Part shown: in pieces, positions 1 to 6,206 of the stretch
How the letters are laid out: each line of letters starts with the position of its first letter
How positions within the stretch are numbered: the stretch's first letter is position 1
Assembly: GCF_900103125.1 (NCBI RefSeq)
Contig: NZ_FNJV01000008.1
Location: 186,001-250,000, forward strand
Direction: 5' to 3'
From: Mucilaginibacter sp. OK268
GTDB taxonomy: Bacteria; Bacteroidota; Bacteroidia; Sphingobacteriales; Sphingobacteriaceae
DNA: 64,000 bases
Notes under the pieces: generated by a model
The model's input: the letters and a program-made list of their open reading frames with translations, nothing else
What the model was told of the DNA's origin: nothing
Database searches by the model: none
Position numbers and translations under genes: made by a program

Positions 1-252
1 GCTTACCCCGCGAACTTTGCACTCCTCCTCTATCTTAGGGTCGTACTTCATCATAAAGCTGCCACCGCGATAGTTCAACAGCCAATCCACCTCTTCACCG
101 TTCTTCAGCGTCCAGAAAGCGATACCGTATGATTTGAGGTGATCTTTCTGCTCATCATCCATCGGGATCAATATAGAAGCGGCTTTTACAAAAACAGGTA
201 AAAGGAGAAAGGAAAAAGCTAAAAGGTATTTGCTATATTTTTTGATATTCAC
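1..252 (-). CDS. Asparagine synthetase B-like secreted protein (5' part only)
   Basis: The gene runs off the left edge, so only the first 84 codons are present. Reading from a GTG at 252 there is a Lys-rich start, a hydrophobic stretch (about residues 9-22) and a probable signal peptidase site after VKA. The mature part begins with ILIPMDDEQKDHLKSYGIAF and continues through DWLLNYRGGSF, which I recognise as the N-terminus of a Bacteroidota family usually labelled asparagine synthetase B. That label is transferred annotation: the visible part shows no glutaminase Cys2 and the signal peptide argues for an envelope role. An in-frame TAA lies five codons upstream of the GTG, and no ATG lies between, so GTG (or an upstream CTG) is the start. 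Confidence 0.6.
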   Translation of the reverse strand, partial: MNIKKYSKYLLAFSFLLLPVFVKAASILIPMDDEQKDHLKSYGIAFWTLKNGEEVDWLLNYRGGSFMMKYDPKIEEECKVRGVS

Positions 253-390
253 TTGCAGATATATTACGATGCTACTATTCAAATGTAACGAATAAACGTT
301 TAATGTATTACCGCATATCAATGATGATATAAAAAGCTTTAGGCCTTAACCTTTTCGCTTTAAGCCTTTTCCCTTTCATCTCAAAATTAT

Positions 391-398
391 TACCTTTG
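391..398 (+). promoter_or_regulatory. Bacteroidota -7 promoter element (TAnnTTTG) for the cyclophilin gene
   Basis: TACCTTTG matches the Bacteroidota sigma-A -7 consensus TAnnTTTG exactly and lies 28 bases before the ATG at 426, a normal leader length. No clear -33 TTG box at the ideal spacing is visible. Confidence 0.6.
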
Positions 399-425
399 CC
401 AACTGTTTTCCAAAAAACAAATAAA

Positions 426-863
426 ATGAGCAAAGCGATTATCAAAACCGAAAAGGGCGATATGACTGTTGAGTTTTTCGACAAAGATGCCCCAAATACT
501 GTTGCTAACTTTCTAAAATTAGCGAAATCAAAATTTTATGACAACGTGACCTTTCACCGCGTTATCCCAAACTTTGTAATTCAGGGTGGCGACCCAACCG
601 GTACCGGTGCAGGTGGCTCTGATCAAAAAATTGATTGCGAACTAACCGGCGATAACCAATATCACGATCGTGGTGTGCTTTCAATGGCACATGCTGGTCG
701 TAACACTGGCAGTTCACAGTTTTTCATTTGCCATAGCCGCGATAATACTGCTCACTTAGACCGCAACCATACCGTTTTTGGCAAAGTGGTTGAAAACGTG
801 GAAGTGGTTGACGCTATCCGTCAGGGCGATAAAATTTTAACCATCGAAGTAATAGAAGACTAA
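426..863 (+). CDS. Peptidyl-prolyl cis-trans isomerase, cyclophilin type
   Basis: This 145-residue protein is a single-domain cyclophilin, catalysing cis-trans isomerisation of Xaa-Pro bonds. Family motifs are in order: FHRVIPNFVIQGGDPTGTG (active-site Arg and the Q-G-G-D strand), MAHAGRNTGSSQFFI and LDRNHTVFGKV. The start at ATG 426 is preferred over an in-frame TTG 30 bases upstream because it gives the usual short N-terminus and because the TTG lies inside the -7 promoter. There is no signal peptide, so it is probably cytoplasmic. It is followed by a hairpin-forming spacer and the DUF5606 gene, possibly on one transcript. Confidence 0.93.
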   Translation: MSKAIIKTEKGDMTVEFFDKDAPNTVANFLKLAKSKFYDNVTFHRVIPNFVIQGGDPTGTGAGGSDQKIDCELTGDNQYHDRGVLSMAHAGRNTGSSQFFICHSRDNTAHLDRNHTVFGKVVENVEVVDAIRQGDKILTIEVIED

Positions 864-872
864 TTAGTAAAG

Positions 873-937
873 AGTTGGGAGTTTTGAGTGATGAGTTTAA
901 TACCTCACTCAAAACCCAATACTCAAAACTCACAACT
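873..937. repeat. Leader hairpin of repeated GAGT/ACTC words before the DUF5606 gene
   Basis: The spacer between the cyclophilin stop and the ATG at 948 is filled by an inverted repeat: GTTGGGAGTTTTGAGT on the left and ACTCAAAACTCACAAC on the right, with further CTCACTCAAAAC copies between. The arms are themselves built from near-repeats of one short word. Confidence 0.75.
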
Positions 938-947
938 GATAAAACAA

Positions 948-1463
948 ATGAATTTACAAGGAATTGTAGCAGTATCGGGCAAACCGGGTTTATGGAAAGC
1001 CCTGGCGCAAAACAAAAATGGTTATGTGCTGGAAAGCCTCGATGCGCAAAAAACCAAACTGGTAGCCAACCTGTCGACCGCTAAATTAGCGGCACTGAGC
1101 GAGATCACCATTTTTGGGCTTGACGACGATATTAAACTGACTGATGTGTTTGAGCAGATGAAAAGCGCTGCCAGCATCCCCGACGCTAAAGCCGACGGTA
1201 AAAAATTAAGGGATTTCTTTTTTGAAGTTGCCCCTGATCATGACGAAGAGAAGGTTTACTCTTCAGACATGAAAAAAGTAATATCATGGTTTCAACTGCT
1301 AAAAGATCTGCCGCTTTTTAATGAGCCAGATCCAACCGTTGCCCCAGCAGAAGCTGCTGCTCCGGCTGTTGAAACTCCTGTTGCTGTTGAAGAAGTTGCT
1401 GAACCGGCACCTGCCGCAGCACCAAAAGCAAAAGCTAAAAAAGCCACTAAAAAAGCCGAATAA
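948..1463 (+). CDS. DUF5606 family protein
   Basis: The 171-residue product begins MNLQGIVAVSGKPGLWK, the characteristic start of the DUF5606 family found in Bacteroidota. The conserved part covers about residues 1-130 (GKPGLWK, DVFEQM, KLRDFFFEVAPDHDEEKVY, DMKKVISWFQLL). The last 40 residues are a low-complexity Ala/Pro/Glu/Lys tail ending AKAKKATKKAE, a common nucleic-acid-binding or disordered type of tail. The biochemical function is unknown. ATG 948 was chosen over an in-frame ATG at 888 because the latter lies in the leader hairpin and the family starts at MNL. A terminator overlaps the stop codon. Confidence 0.8.
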   Translation: MNLQGIVAVSGKPGLWKALAQNKNGYVLESLDAQKTKLVANLSTAKLAALSEITIFGLDDDIKLTDVFEQMKSAASIPDAKADGKKLRDFFFEVAPDHDEEKVYSSDMKKVISWFQLLKDLPLFNEPDPTVAPAEAAAPAVETPVAVEEVAEPAPAAAPKAKAKKATKKAE

Positions 1464-1480
1464 CTTCGGCTTTTTTTATT
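1451..1480 (+). terminator. Rho-independent terminator overlapping the stop of the DUF5606 gene
   Basis: AAAAGCCGAA and TTCGGCTTTT pair across a TAAC loop and are followed by a T-run; the TAA of the gene is in the loop. The A-rich left side makes it partly bidirectional. Confidence 0.8.
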
Positions 1481-1505
1481 TACAATACTTTATTCAATAT
1501 CCATC

Positions 1506-1590
1506 ACGTCATTGCGAGGTACGAAGCAATCCCCTACTTACAGAGTCGCTCTGTATAGCTTAGAGATTGCTTCGTACCTCGCAATGACGT
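1506..1590. repeat. Type A palindromic repeat, copy 1
   Basis: A 24-base arm starting ACGTCATTGCGAGG and containing ACGAAGCAATC is repeated in inverted orientation (GATTGCTTCGTACC...GCAATGACGT) around a loop of about 36 bases containing ACAGAGTCGCTCTGTATAGC. It lies between two convergent genes. Four further copies are in the window. Confidence 0.9.
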
Positions 1591-1602
1591 ATTTTTTGTT
1601 AC

Positions 1603-2016
1603 TTATGCATCTACCGCATCATACACAATAACCTTTTCCCACAAGTGGCTGCAGTTTTTGATGAACTCCAGGTGTATGGGATGGGTTTGATAAGTAGCTT
1701 GCCCGGCCAGGTCGCTGAAAAACATGAGTTCGGATACTGCCCAGCTGTTATCCACCACGTCGCGTTTTTCGGTGCTGGCTACAACGCCTACCTTTATTTT
1801 CTTGATGGTTTCAATTTTGGCAAGGGTTTTTACGCCAGCTACCAGCTTGTCGCGGTCCTCAATGGAACCTGGATTTTTAAGCCAGAAAAATACATGGTGA
1901 ACTACGGGAAATTCGTCTTTTTGATAATCTGATGTTGGCATGGCTGATGCTGCTATGGTTCCGGCTGCCAAAGCAGCCGTGGTGGTTATAAATTTGCGTC
2001 TGTTTGTTGTGCTCAT
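1603..2016 (-). CDS. Dabb (stress-responsive A/B barrel) family protein with Tat-type signal
   Basis: The 137-residue protein starts MSTTNRRKFITTTAALAAGT, with a twin-arginine RRKF and an Ala/Thr-rich hydrophobic segment, so export by Tat (or Sec) is likely. The mature part reads VVHHVFFWLKNP, LVAGVKTLAKI, SWAVSELMFFSDLAGQATYQTHPIHLEFI and matches the Dabb ferredoxin-like fold, a small dimeric barrel. Substrate and partner are unknown. It is monocistronic as far as can be seen and convergent with DUF5606. Confidence 0.85.
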   Translation of the reverse strand: MSTTNRRKFITTTAALAAGTIAASAMPTSDYQKDEFPVVHHVFFWLKNPGSIEDRDKLVAGVKTLAKIETIKKIKVGVVASTEKRDVVDNSWAVSELMFFSDLAGQATYQTHPIHLEFIKNCSHLWEKVIVYDAVDA

Positions 2017-2083
2017 GATAGCTTAAATAATGCCTCAAATTAGTAAGAATTATTTGAAACCTATACAGCAATAATCTATTAGC

Positions 2084-2187
2084 CTTGCGCTCGTTTGCAA
2101 CGAGTGCTTAACGTAGATTAGCGTTTTAAACGCTATGGCGATGCAATCGCCGCGCCATAATAAGCACTCGTTACAAACGAGCGCAAG
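2084..2187. repeat. Nested palindrome: four 6-3-6 stem-loops inside a 27-base inverted repeat
   Basis: The outer arms 2084-2110 and 2161-2187 are inverted copies differing at one base. Inside lie four 15-base units of the same geometry (6-base stem, 3-base loop): 2090-2104 CTCGTTtgcAACGAG, 2120-2134 AGCGTTttaAACGCT, 2137-2151 GGCGATgcaATCGCC and 2167-2181 CTCGTTacaAACGAG. The element could fold as one long hairpin or four small ones. It lies between the start of the Dabb gene and the stop of the small gene at 2195. Confidence 0.9.
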
Positions 2188-2194
2188 TAGGTGA

Positions 2195-2413
2195 TTAATG
2201 TTGTGCCATGGCAACAAGAACTTTTTTATTACTCAAAGTCCGTTCTTCAACTAAAATCGTACTTCCCGGTAAAAATTCCCAAATCTCATCTTCTGGATCA
2301 TAGATATCAAACCCTTTTAGTTGAAATACATTTTCCCCGATTTTTGTTGCCGAAACAGGCCTGTAAACATTCGTTCCTTCTTCCAGGAGCTTTATGTAAA
2401 TAATGTATTCCAT
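2195..2413 (-). CDS. Small hypothetical protein downstream of the CDF exporter
   Basis: A 72-residue protein starting MEYIIYIKLLEEG from an ATG at 2413, five bases after the stop of the cation exporter, so it is probably co-transcribed and translationally coupled. The longer reading from a TTG at 2467 overlaps the exporter gene and was rejected. It has no membrane segment; the sequence is acidic in the middle (FDIYDPEDEIWEFLPG) and looks like a small beta-rich fold. I do not recognise a family, and no metal-binding Cys/His cluster is seen. Confidence 0.55.
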   Translation of the reverse strand: MEYIIYIKLLEEGTNVYRPVSATKIGENVFQLKGFDIYDPEDEIWEFLPGSTILVEERTLSNKKVLVAMAQH

Positions 2414-2417
2414 TCCC

Positions 2418-3350
2418 TTACAAACACTCCGGCTGTTTGCACTTTTCGTCGGCAAATTCGGGTTCAAAAGTGCTGTGGTTTATATCGAGGTGTTCCAGGC
2501 GGTGGCGCAGGTCGTGTTTGATATTATCAAAATCAGTCATTGATTCAGGCTTGATCACCAGGTGGGCGGTCAGGGCGTTTTCGGTAGTGCTGAGGGCCCA
2601 CACGTGCATGTGGTGTACATCAACTACGCCTTTGCCTTTCATGAGTTCGGCTTTAATCTTTTCCAGGTCCATTTCGGCAGGCACGCCATCCATTTCCAGG
2701 CGCAGGCTGTCCTTAAGCAGGCTCCAGGTACCACGTAGTATCACAATACCTATAATTACGCTCACTACACTATCAATCCAATAGATCTTTGTAAAATAGA
2801 TGATCAAACCAGATACTACCACACCAAATGAAACTATGGCATCAACAGCCATGTGCAGATAGGCTCCTTTAACGTTCAAATCTTTATCCTTATCCTTTAC
2901 AAAAAGCCAGGCTGTAAAACCATTAATGGCAATACCGATAAAAGCCACCCAGGCCATGGTACCGCCAGATACTACTTCGGGGTTCATAAAACGAACTACG
3001 GCTTCATATAGGATAAAACCTACCGCCACAAACAGGATCAGCGCGTTAAAAAACGACACAATGATGGTCGACCGTTTGTAGCCGTATGTATATTTACTAT
3101 TGGCGCTCACTTTAGTGAGCTTAAAGGCCAGCAGAGCCAAAGCTAAAGAGGCCACGTCGCTCAGGTTATGACCGGCATCTGTTAATAACGACAAAGAATG
3201 TGTTGTTAAACCGGCTATTACCTCAACTACTATAAAAATAGAATTCAATATGATACCGGCGATAAATGCGGTATTCAAATGATCGAGCTTGGGAGCGTGA
3301 TCATGGTGATGATGACCGTGCGCGTGTGAATGATCGTGACCTGCTGACAT
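2418..3350 (-). CDS. Cation diffusion facilitator (CDF) family efflux protein, CzcD/ZitB-like
   Basis: A 310-residue inner-membrane divalent metal/H+ antiporter. The N-terminus is a histidine-rich loop (HDHSHAHGHHHHDHAPK) followed by six predicted membrane helices. TM2 and TM5 carry the metal-site residues: LLTDAGHNLSD (TM2 HxxxD) and HMAVDAIVSFG (TM5 HxxxD), as expected for Zn/Cd/Co transporters. The cytoplasmic C-terminal domain (from about residue 215) contains VDVHHMHVWALST and ends in a short Cys/Glu tail (DEKCKQPECL). A 72-residue protein follows at once. A perfect -7 element sits only four bases from the ATG. Confidence 0.93.
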   Translation of the reverse strand: MSAGHDHSHAHGHHHHDHAPKLDHLNTAFIAGIILNSIFIVVEVIAGLTTHSLSLLTDAGHNLSDVASLALALLAFKLTKVSANSKYTYGYKRSTIIVSFFNALILFVAVGFILYEAVVRFMNPEVVSGGTMAWVAFIGIAINGFTAWLFVKDKDKDLNVKGAYLHMAVDAIVSFGVVVSGLIIYFTKIYWIDSVVSVIIGIVILRGTWSLLKDSLRLEMDGVPAEMDLEKIKAELMKGKGVVDVHHMHVWALSTTENALTAHLVIKPESMTDFDNIKHDLRHRLEHLDINHSTFEPEFADEKCKQPECL

Positions 3351-3354
3351 TTAG

Positions 3355-3362
3355 CAAAGATA
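3355..3362 (-). promoter_or_regulatory. -7 promoter element directly at the CDF start codon
   Basis: On the minus strand TATCTTTG matches TAnnTTTG perfectly and is followed by CTAA and then the ATG at 3350. With the usual 4-8 base spacing, transcription would begin at or next to the start codon, giving a leaderless message. Confidence 0.5.
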
Positions 3363-3410
3363 GGGTTTTTGATGTGCAGATGGAGAAAATGTGCAGATGT
3401 GCAAATATGC

Positions 3411-3498
3411 AGATGTGCAGATTATTATGTTACTTCACGAGCAATTACAATGTTAGAACAAATGGAAGATTAGAGCATTATTTTTTATCTGCACATCT
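3411..3498. repeat. Inverted repeat AGATGTGCAGAT / ATCTGCACATCT
   Basis: Perfect 12-base arms at 3411-3422 and 3487-3498, preceded by more copies of the word GTGCAGATG (3374-3420). It fills the gap between the start of the CDF gene and the stop of rlmH; the right arm overlaps the rlmH stop codon. Confidence 0.75.
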
Positions 3499-3970
3499 AC
3501 TCATGATGATAAGGTTCCCCTTTAATAATAGTATAAGCGCGATAAAGCTGCTCCACAAAAAACAGGCGTACCATCTGGTGCGAAAAGGTCATCCGCGATA
3601 GGGATATTTTATCATTCGCCCGCTGGTAAACAGATTGATCAAAACCATAAGGCCCGCCGATAACAAATATCATATTGGCCGATGAGCTGATCTCTTTTTT
3701 ATTGATATAAGCTGCAAACTGGGTTGATGAATATTCCACACCCTTTTCATCCAGCAGTATCAGGTGATCTAACGGAGTTACTTTTTTAAGTATCAACTCA
3801 GCCTCTTTGGCTTTCTGCTGTTCGGCACTCAGGGCTTTGGTATTTTTCAGTTCGTTAATTTCAACCAGTTCCAGTTTGGTGTAATGCTTCAGGCGCTTTA
3901 CATATTTGTCGATACCCTCTTTTAGGTAGGCATCTTCTGTTTTACCAACGGTTAAAAAAGTGATCTTCAT
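3497..3970 (-). CDS. rlmH: 23S rRNA (pseudouridine-1915-N3)-methyltransferase RlmH
   Basis: A 157-residue SPOUT-class methyltransferase that uses S-adenosylmethionine to methylate pseudouridine 1915 of 23S rRNA. The start MKITFLTVGKTEDAYLKEG and the knot-forming C-terminus are diagnostic: FVIGGPYGFD (SAM-binding Gly loop), ISLSRMTFSHQMVRLFFVEQ and YRAYTIIKGEPYHH. Length and order match the family. It is divergent from the MutS-like gene, and the shared 126-base gap holds a 16-base perfect palindrome. Its stop overlaps an inverted repeat. Confidence 0.97.
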   Translation of the reverse strand: MKITFLTVGKTEDAYLKEGIDKYVKRLKHYTKLELVEINELKNTKALSAEQQKAKEAELILKKVTPLDHLILLDEKGVEYSSTQFAAYINKKEISSSANMIFVIGGPYGFDQSVYQRANDKISLSRMTFSHQMVRLFFVEQLYRAYTIIKGEPYHHE

Positions 3971-3992
3971 ATATTGAACAAATAAACGTTTG

Positions 3993-4024
3993 GCCTCACC
4001 CTGCCCTCTCCTAAACGGTGAGGC
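3993..4024. repeat. Type D repeat fragment with GCCTCACC/GGTGAGGC ends
   Basis: GCCTCACC and GGTGAGGC are inverted ends around CTGCCCTCTCCTAAAC. The left half is the same string as the left end of the element at 32008. It lies in the divergent rlmH/mutS-like promoter region. Confidence 0.65.
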
Positions 4025-4036
4025 TAAATAATTCCC

Positions 4037-4052
4037 AAATAAACGTTTATTT
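4037..4052. promoter_or_regulatory. Perfect 16-base palindrome, possible operator
   Basis: AAATAAACGTTTATTT is a perfect palindrome centred between divergent rlmH and the MutS-like gene. A half-similar copy AAATAAACGTTTGG is at about 3980, and AATAAACGTTTAA is at 291-303 between the left-edge gene and the cyclophilin. A regulator-binding role is inferred only from symmetry and position. Confidence 0.35.
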
Positions 4053-4096
4053 AAAATATATGTGTTTATTTAGCCACAAATTTTTTAACAGCAATC

Positions 4097-5905
4097 ATGC
4101 AACAGGATATTATTAATGATTATCAGCAACGTGCGGCAGCGGCCGGTCAGGAAGCTGGTAAATACAAAAAACTGGCCAATACCTACTCCCTGCTCCGGCT
4201 CAGTATCTTCGCGCTTATTGTAGTAGCTATTTATGTTGCCGTGCAGTTTGATAATTTCAGCATTGTAGCTGGCGCATTTGTAGTACTTGTTTTCGCTTTT
4301 GCCTGGCTGGTGTCGCGCCAAAGCAAGTATGAGCGCCAGAAACAATATTTTGAAGATCTGCAAAAGGTTAACCTCAATGAGATCGACAACATACAAACCC
4401 ATGCCAGCATTTATAATGACGGAGCCCGGTTTGCCAACGAAAAACATTACTACACCGCTGACCTTGATATTTTTGGCAATGCTTCGCTGTATCAACTGGT
4501 AAATCGTACCGCCACCTCAACCGGCAACAATAAGCTGGCACACTGGTTCGATAAACCATCGGCCAAAGAGATCATCCTTCCACGACAAGCCGCCGTTCAG
4601 GAGATCGCCGCAAAAAACAACTGGAAACTGGATATCCAGACCCGTTTATTATTTGCCCTGAAACAAGACGCTAACCAACTGCCGAATCTTTTCAAATACC
4701 TGTACCTATCGCTGAATATGCCAGGCGAAAAATGGCTCGATCGTTATACCAAAATCGCTCCTTACCTATTCAGCGGGCTGTTGGTATTGGCCTGGTTTTT
4801 CCCGATAGTAAGACTGGCGGCCGTTTTGGTGGGCCTCATCAATATGGGCCTGGTTTTTTCTAAAGCTGCATACATCCAAAAGGCTGATCTGATTGCCGGT
4901 AAAATAGGCAATACCCTGGCCAACTATGCCGATGTTTTTGAGCATGTTGAAAACGAAAAATGGCAAACGATTTATAATACCGACCTGGCCCAGCAACTCA
5001 AAAGCGGACAAACATCCAACAAAATAAAAGAACTGGCGTCATTGATCAATAAGCTGAATTACCACCTGAATATGATCATCGCTTTTGTGCTTAATTTATT
5101 CTTTTTGTGGGATATACGCCAGGTAATAGCCATTGAGAACTGGAAACGCCAGAACAACCAAAGCCTGGAAGCGGCCTTTGAAGTAATAGCCGAATTTGAG
5201 GCACTGCTTAGTTTAGCCGGATTGGCTATCAACTACCCGGAATGGAATTTCCCACAGATTGATGACCGCGAAGCCTATACGCTTACAGCCCACGGACTCG
5301 CCCATCCGCTTATTGATGCCACCAAGCGTATTGAAAACGATTATGAACTGGACGATGCTTTTAAAATAGATATCATTACCGGATCAAATATGGCGGGTAA
5401 GAGCACCTTTTTGCGTACCATCGGCATTAATACCGTGCTGGCTCTTTGCGGGGCACCGGTGTGTGCTAAAAGCATGCAGGTATCGGTCATTACTATCATC
5501 AGCTATATGCGTATTAAGGATTCATTGAACGAAAGCACCTCTACCTTTAAGGCCGAGCTTGACCGCCTGCAAATGTTGCTGGCTGCCGTGGAGAATGAGC
5601 CTAAGATATTTTTCCTGATAGATGAGATGCTGAGGGGCACCAATTCGGTGGATAAATACCTGGGCTCGAAAGCGGTAATTGAACAATTGATCGCTAAAAA
5701 GGCGGTAGGCATGGTAGCCACGCACGATCTGCAAATAGCCCAGCTGGAAACCAAATACCCTGATTACGTACGCAATTTTTATTTTGATATCCAGGTTAAG
5801 GATGGCGAAATGCTATTTGATTATAAGATCAAACACGGCGAGTGTAAAACTTTTAATGCCTCGCTATTACTTAAGCAAATCGGCATCAATGTAGAAGCCC
5901 ATTGA
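4097..5905 (+). CDS. Membrane-anchored MutS-like ATPase (MutS domain V protein)
   Basis: A 602-residue protein with a C-terminal MutS ATPase: Walker A GSNMAGKSTFLRT (about 429-441), the MutS loop ESTSTFKAELDRL, Walker B FFLIDEMLRGTNS (about 505-517) and the switch His in MVATHDLQIA. The mismatch-binding domain I of MutS is absent. Instead there are two pairs of hydrophobic segments, about 31-72 and 217-256, and a further one near 330-345, so it is probably an integral membrane protein. Such proteins occur widely in Bacteroidota under the name MutS-related protein; their role in repair is not established. It stands alone, followed by a type A repeat and a bidirectional terminator. Confidence 0.85.
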   Translation: MQQDIINDYQQRAAAAGQEAGKYKKLANTYSLLRLSIFALIVVAIYVAVQFDNFSIVAGAFVVLVFAFAWLVSRQSKYERQKQYFEDLQKVNLNEIDNIQTHASIYNDGARFANEKHYYTADLDIFGNASLYQLVNRTATSTGNNKLAHWFDKPSAKEIILPRQAAVQEIAAKNNWKLDIQTRLLFALKQDANQLPNLFKYLYLSLNMPGEKWLDRYTKIAPYLFSGLLVLAWFFPIVRLAAVLVGLINMGLVFSKAAYIQKADLIAGKIGNTLANYADVFEHVENEKWQTIYNTDLAQQLKSGQTSNKIKELASLINKLNYHLNMIIAFVLNLFFLWDIRQVIAIENWKRQNNQSLEAAFEVIAEFEALLSLAGLAINYPEWNFPQIDDREAYTLTAHGLAHPLIDATKRIENDYELDDAFKIDIITGSNMAGKSTFLRTIGINTVLALCGAPVCAKSMQVSVITIISYMRIKDSLNESTSTFKAELDRLQMLLAAVENEPKIFFLIDEMLRGTNSVDKYLGSKAVIEQLIAKKAVGMVATHDLQIAQLETKYPDYVRNFYFDIQVKDGEMLFDYKIKHGECKTFNASLLLKQIGINVEAH

Positions 5906-5965
5906 AGGGATTAAAGATTATTGGAACAAGGAATAAAGATTGCCTATCAATACAAATAAAAAACG

Positions 5966-6115
5966 CGTCATTGCGAGGTACGAAGACAACCGACCGGAGG
6001 GAGCTCATTAATACTGATAAAAACAAACACAACATTAATAATCTCTACGTAAGTAGGTCAACTATACAAATTTGCTCTGTATAGCATAGAGATTGCTTCG
6101 TTCCTCGCAATGACG
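5966..6115. repeat. Type A palindromic repeat, copy 2 (interrupted)
   Basis: Starts CGTCATTGCGAGGTACGAAG and ends GATTGCTTCGTTCCTCGCAATGACG. The left arm is broken after CGAAG, where the usual CAATC is replaced by other sequence (ACAACCGACCGGAGGGAGC), and the loop is about 60 bases longer than in other copies. It lies between the convergent MutS-like and beta-barrel genes. Confidence 0.8.
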
Positions 6116-6131
6116 TAATGGTTATTACAAC

Positions 6132-6165
6132 AAAAAGCTCCCGGCCATATGACCGGGAGCTTTTT
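6132..6165. terminator. Bidirectional rho-independent terminator
   Basis: AAAAGCTCCCGG and CCGGGAGCTTTTTT form a 12-base stem around CCATATGA. It serves the convergent MutS-like (plus) and outer-membrane receptor (minus) genes. Confidence 0.9.
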
Positions 6166-6206
6166 TATTGTTTTGATTCCTGACTCTAACAGTCCTGAAT
6201 CTATTT

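Noticed and set aside
396..425. Upstream TTG start for the cyclophilin
   Set aside because: The TTG lies within the -7 promoter element and would add ten non-conserved residues.
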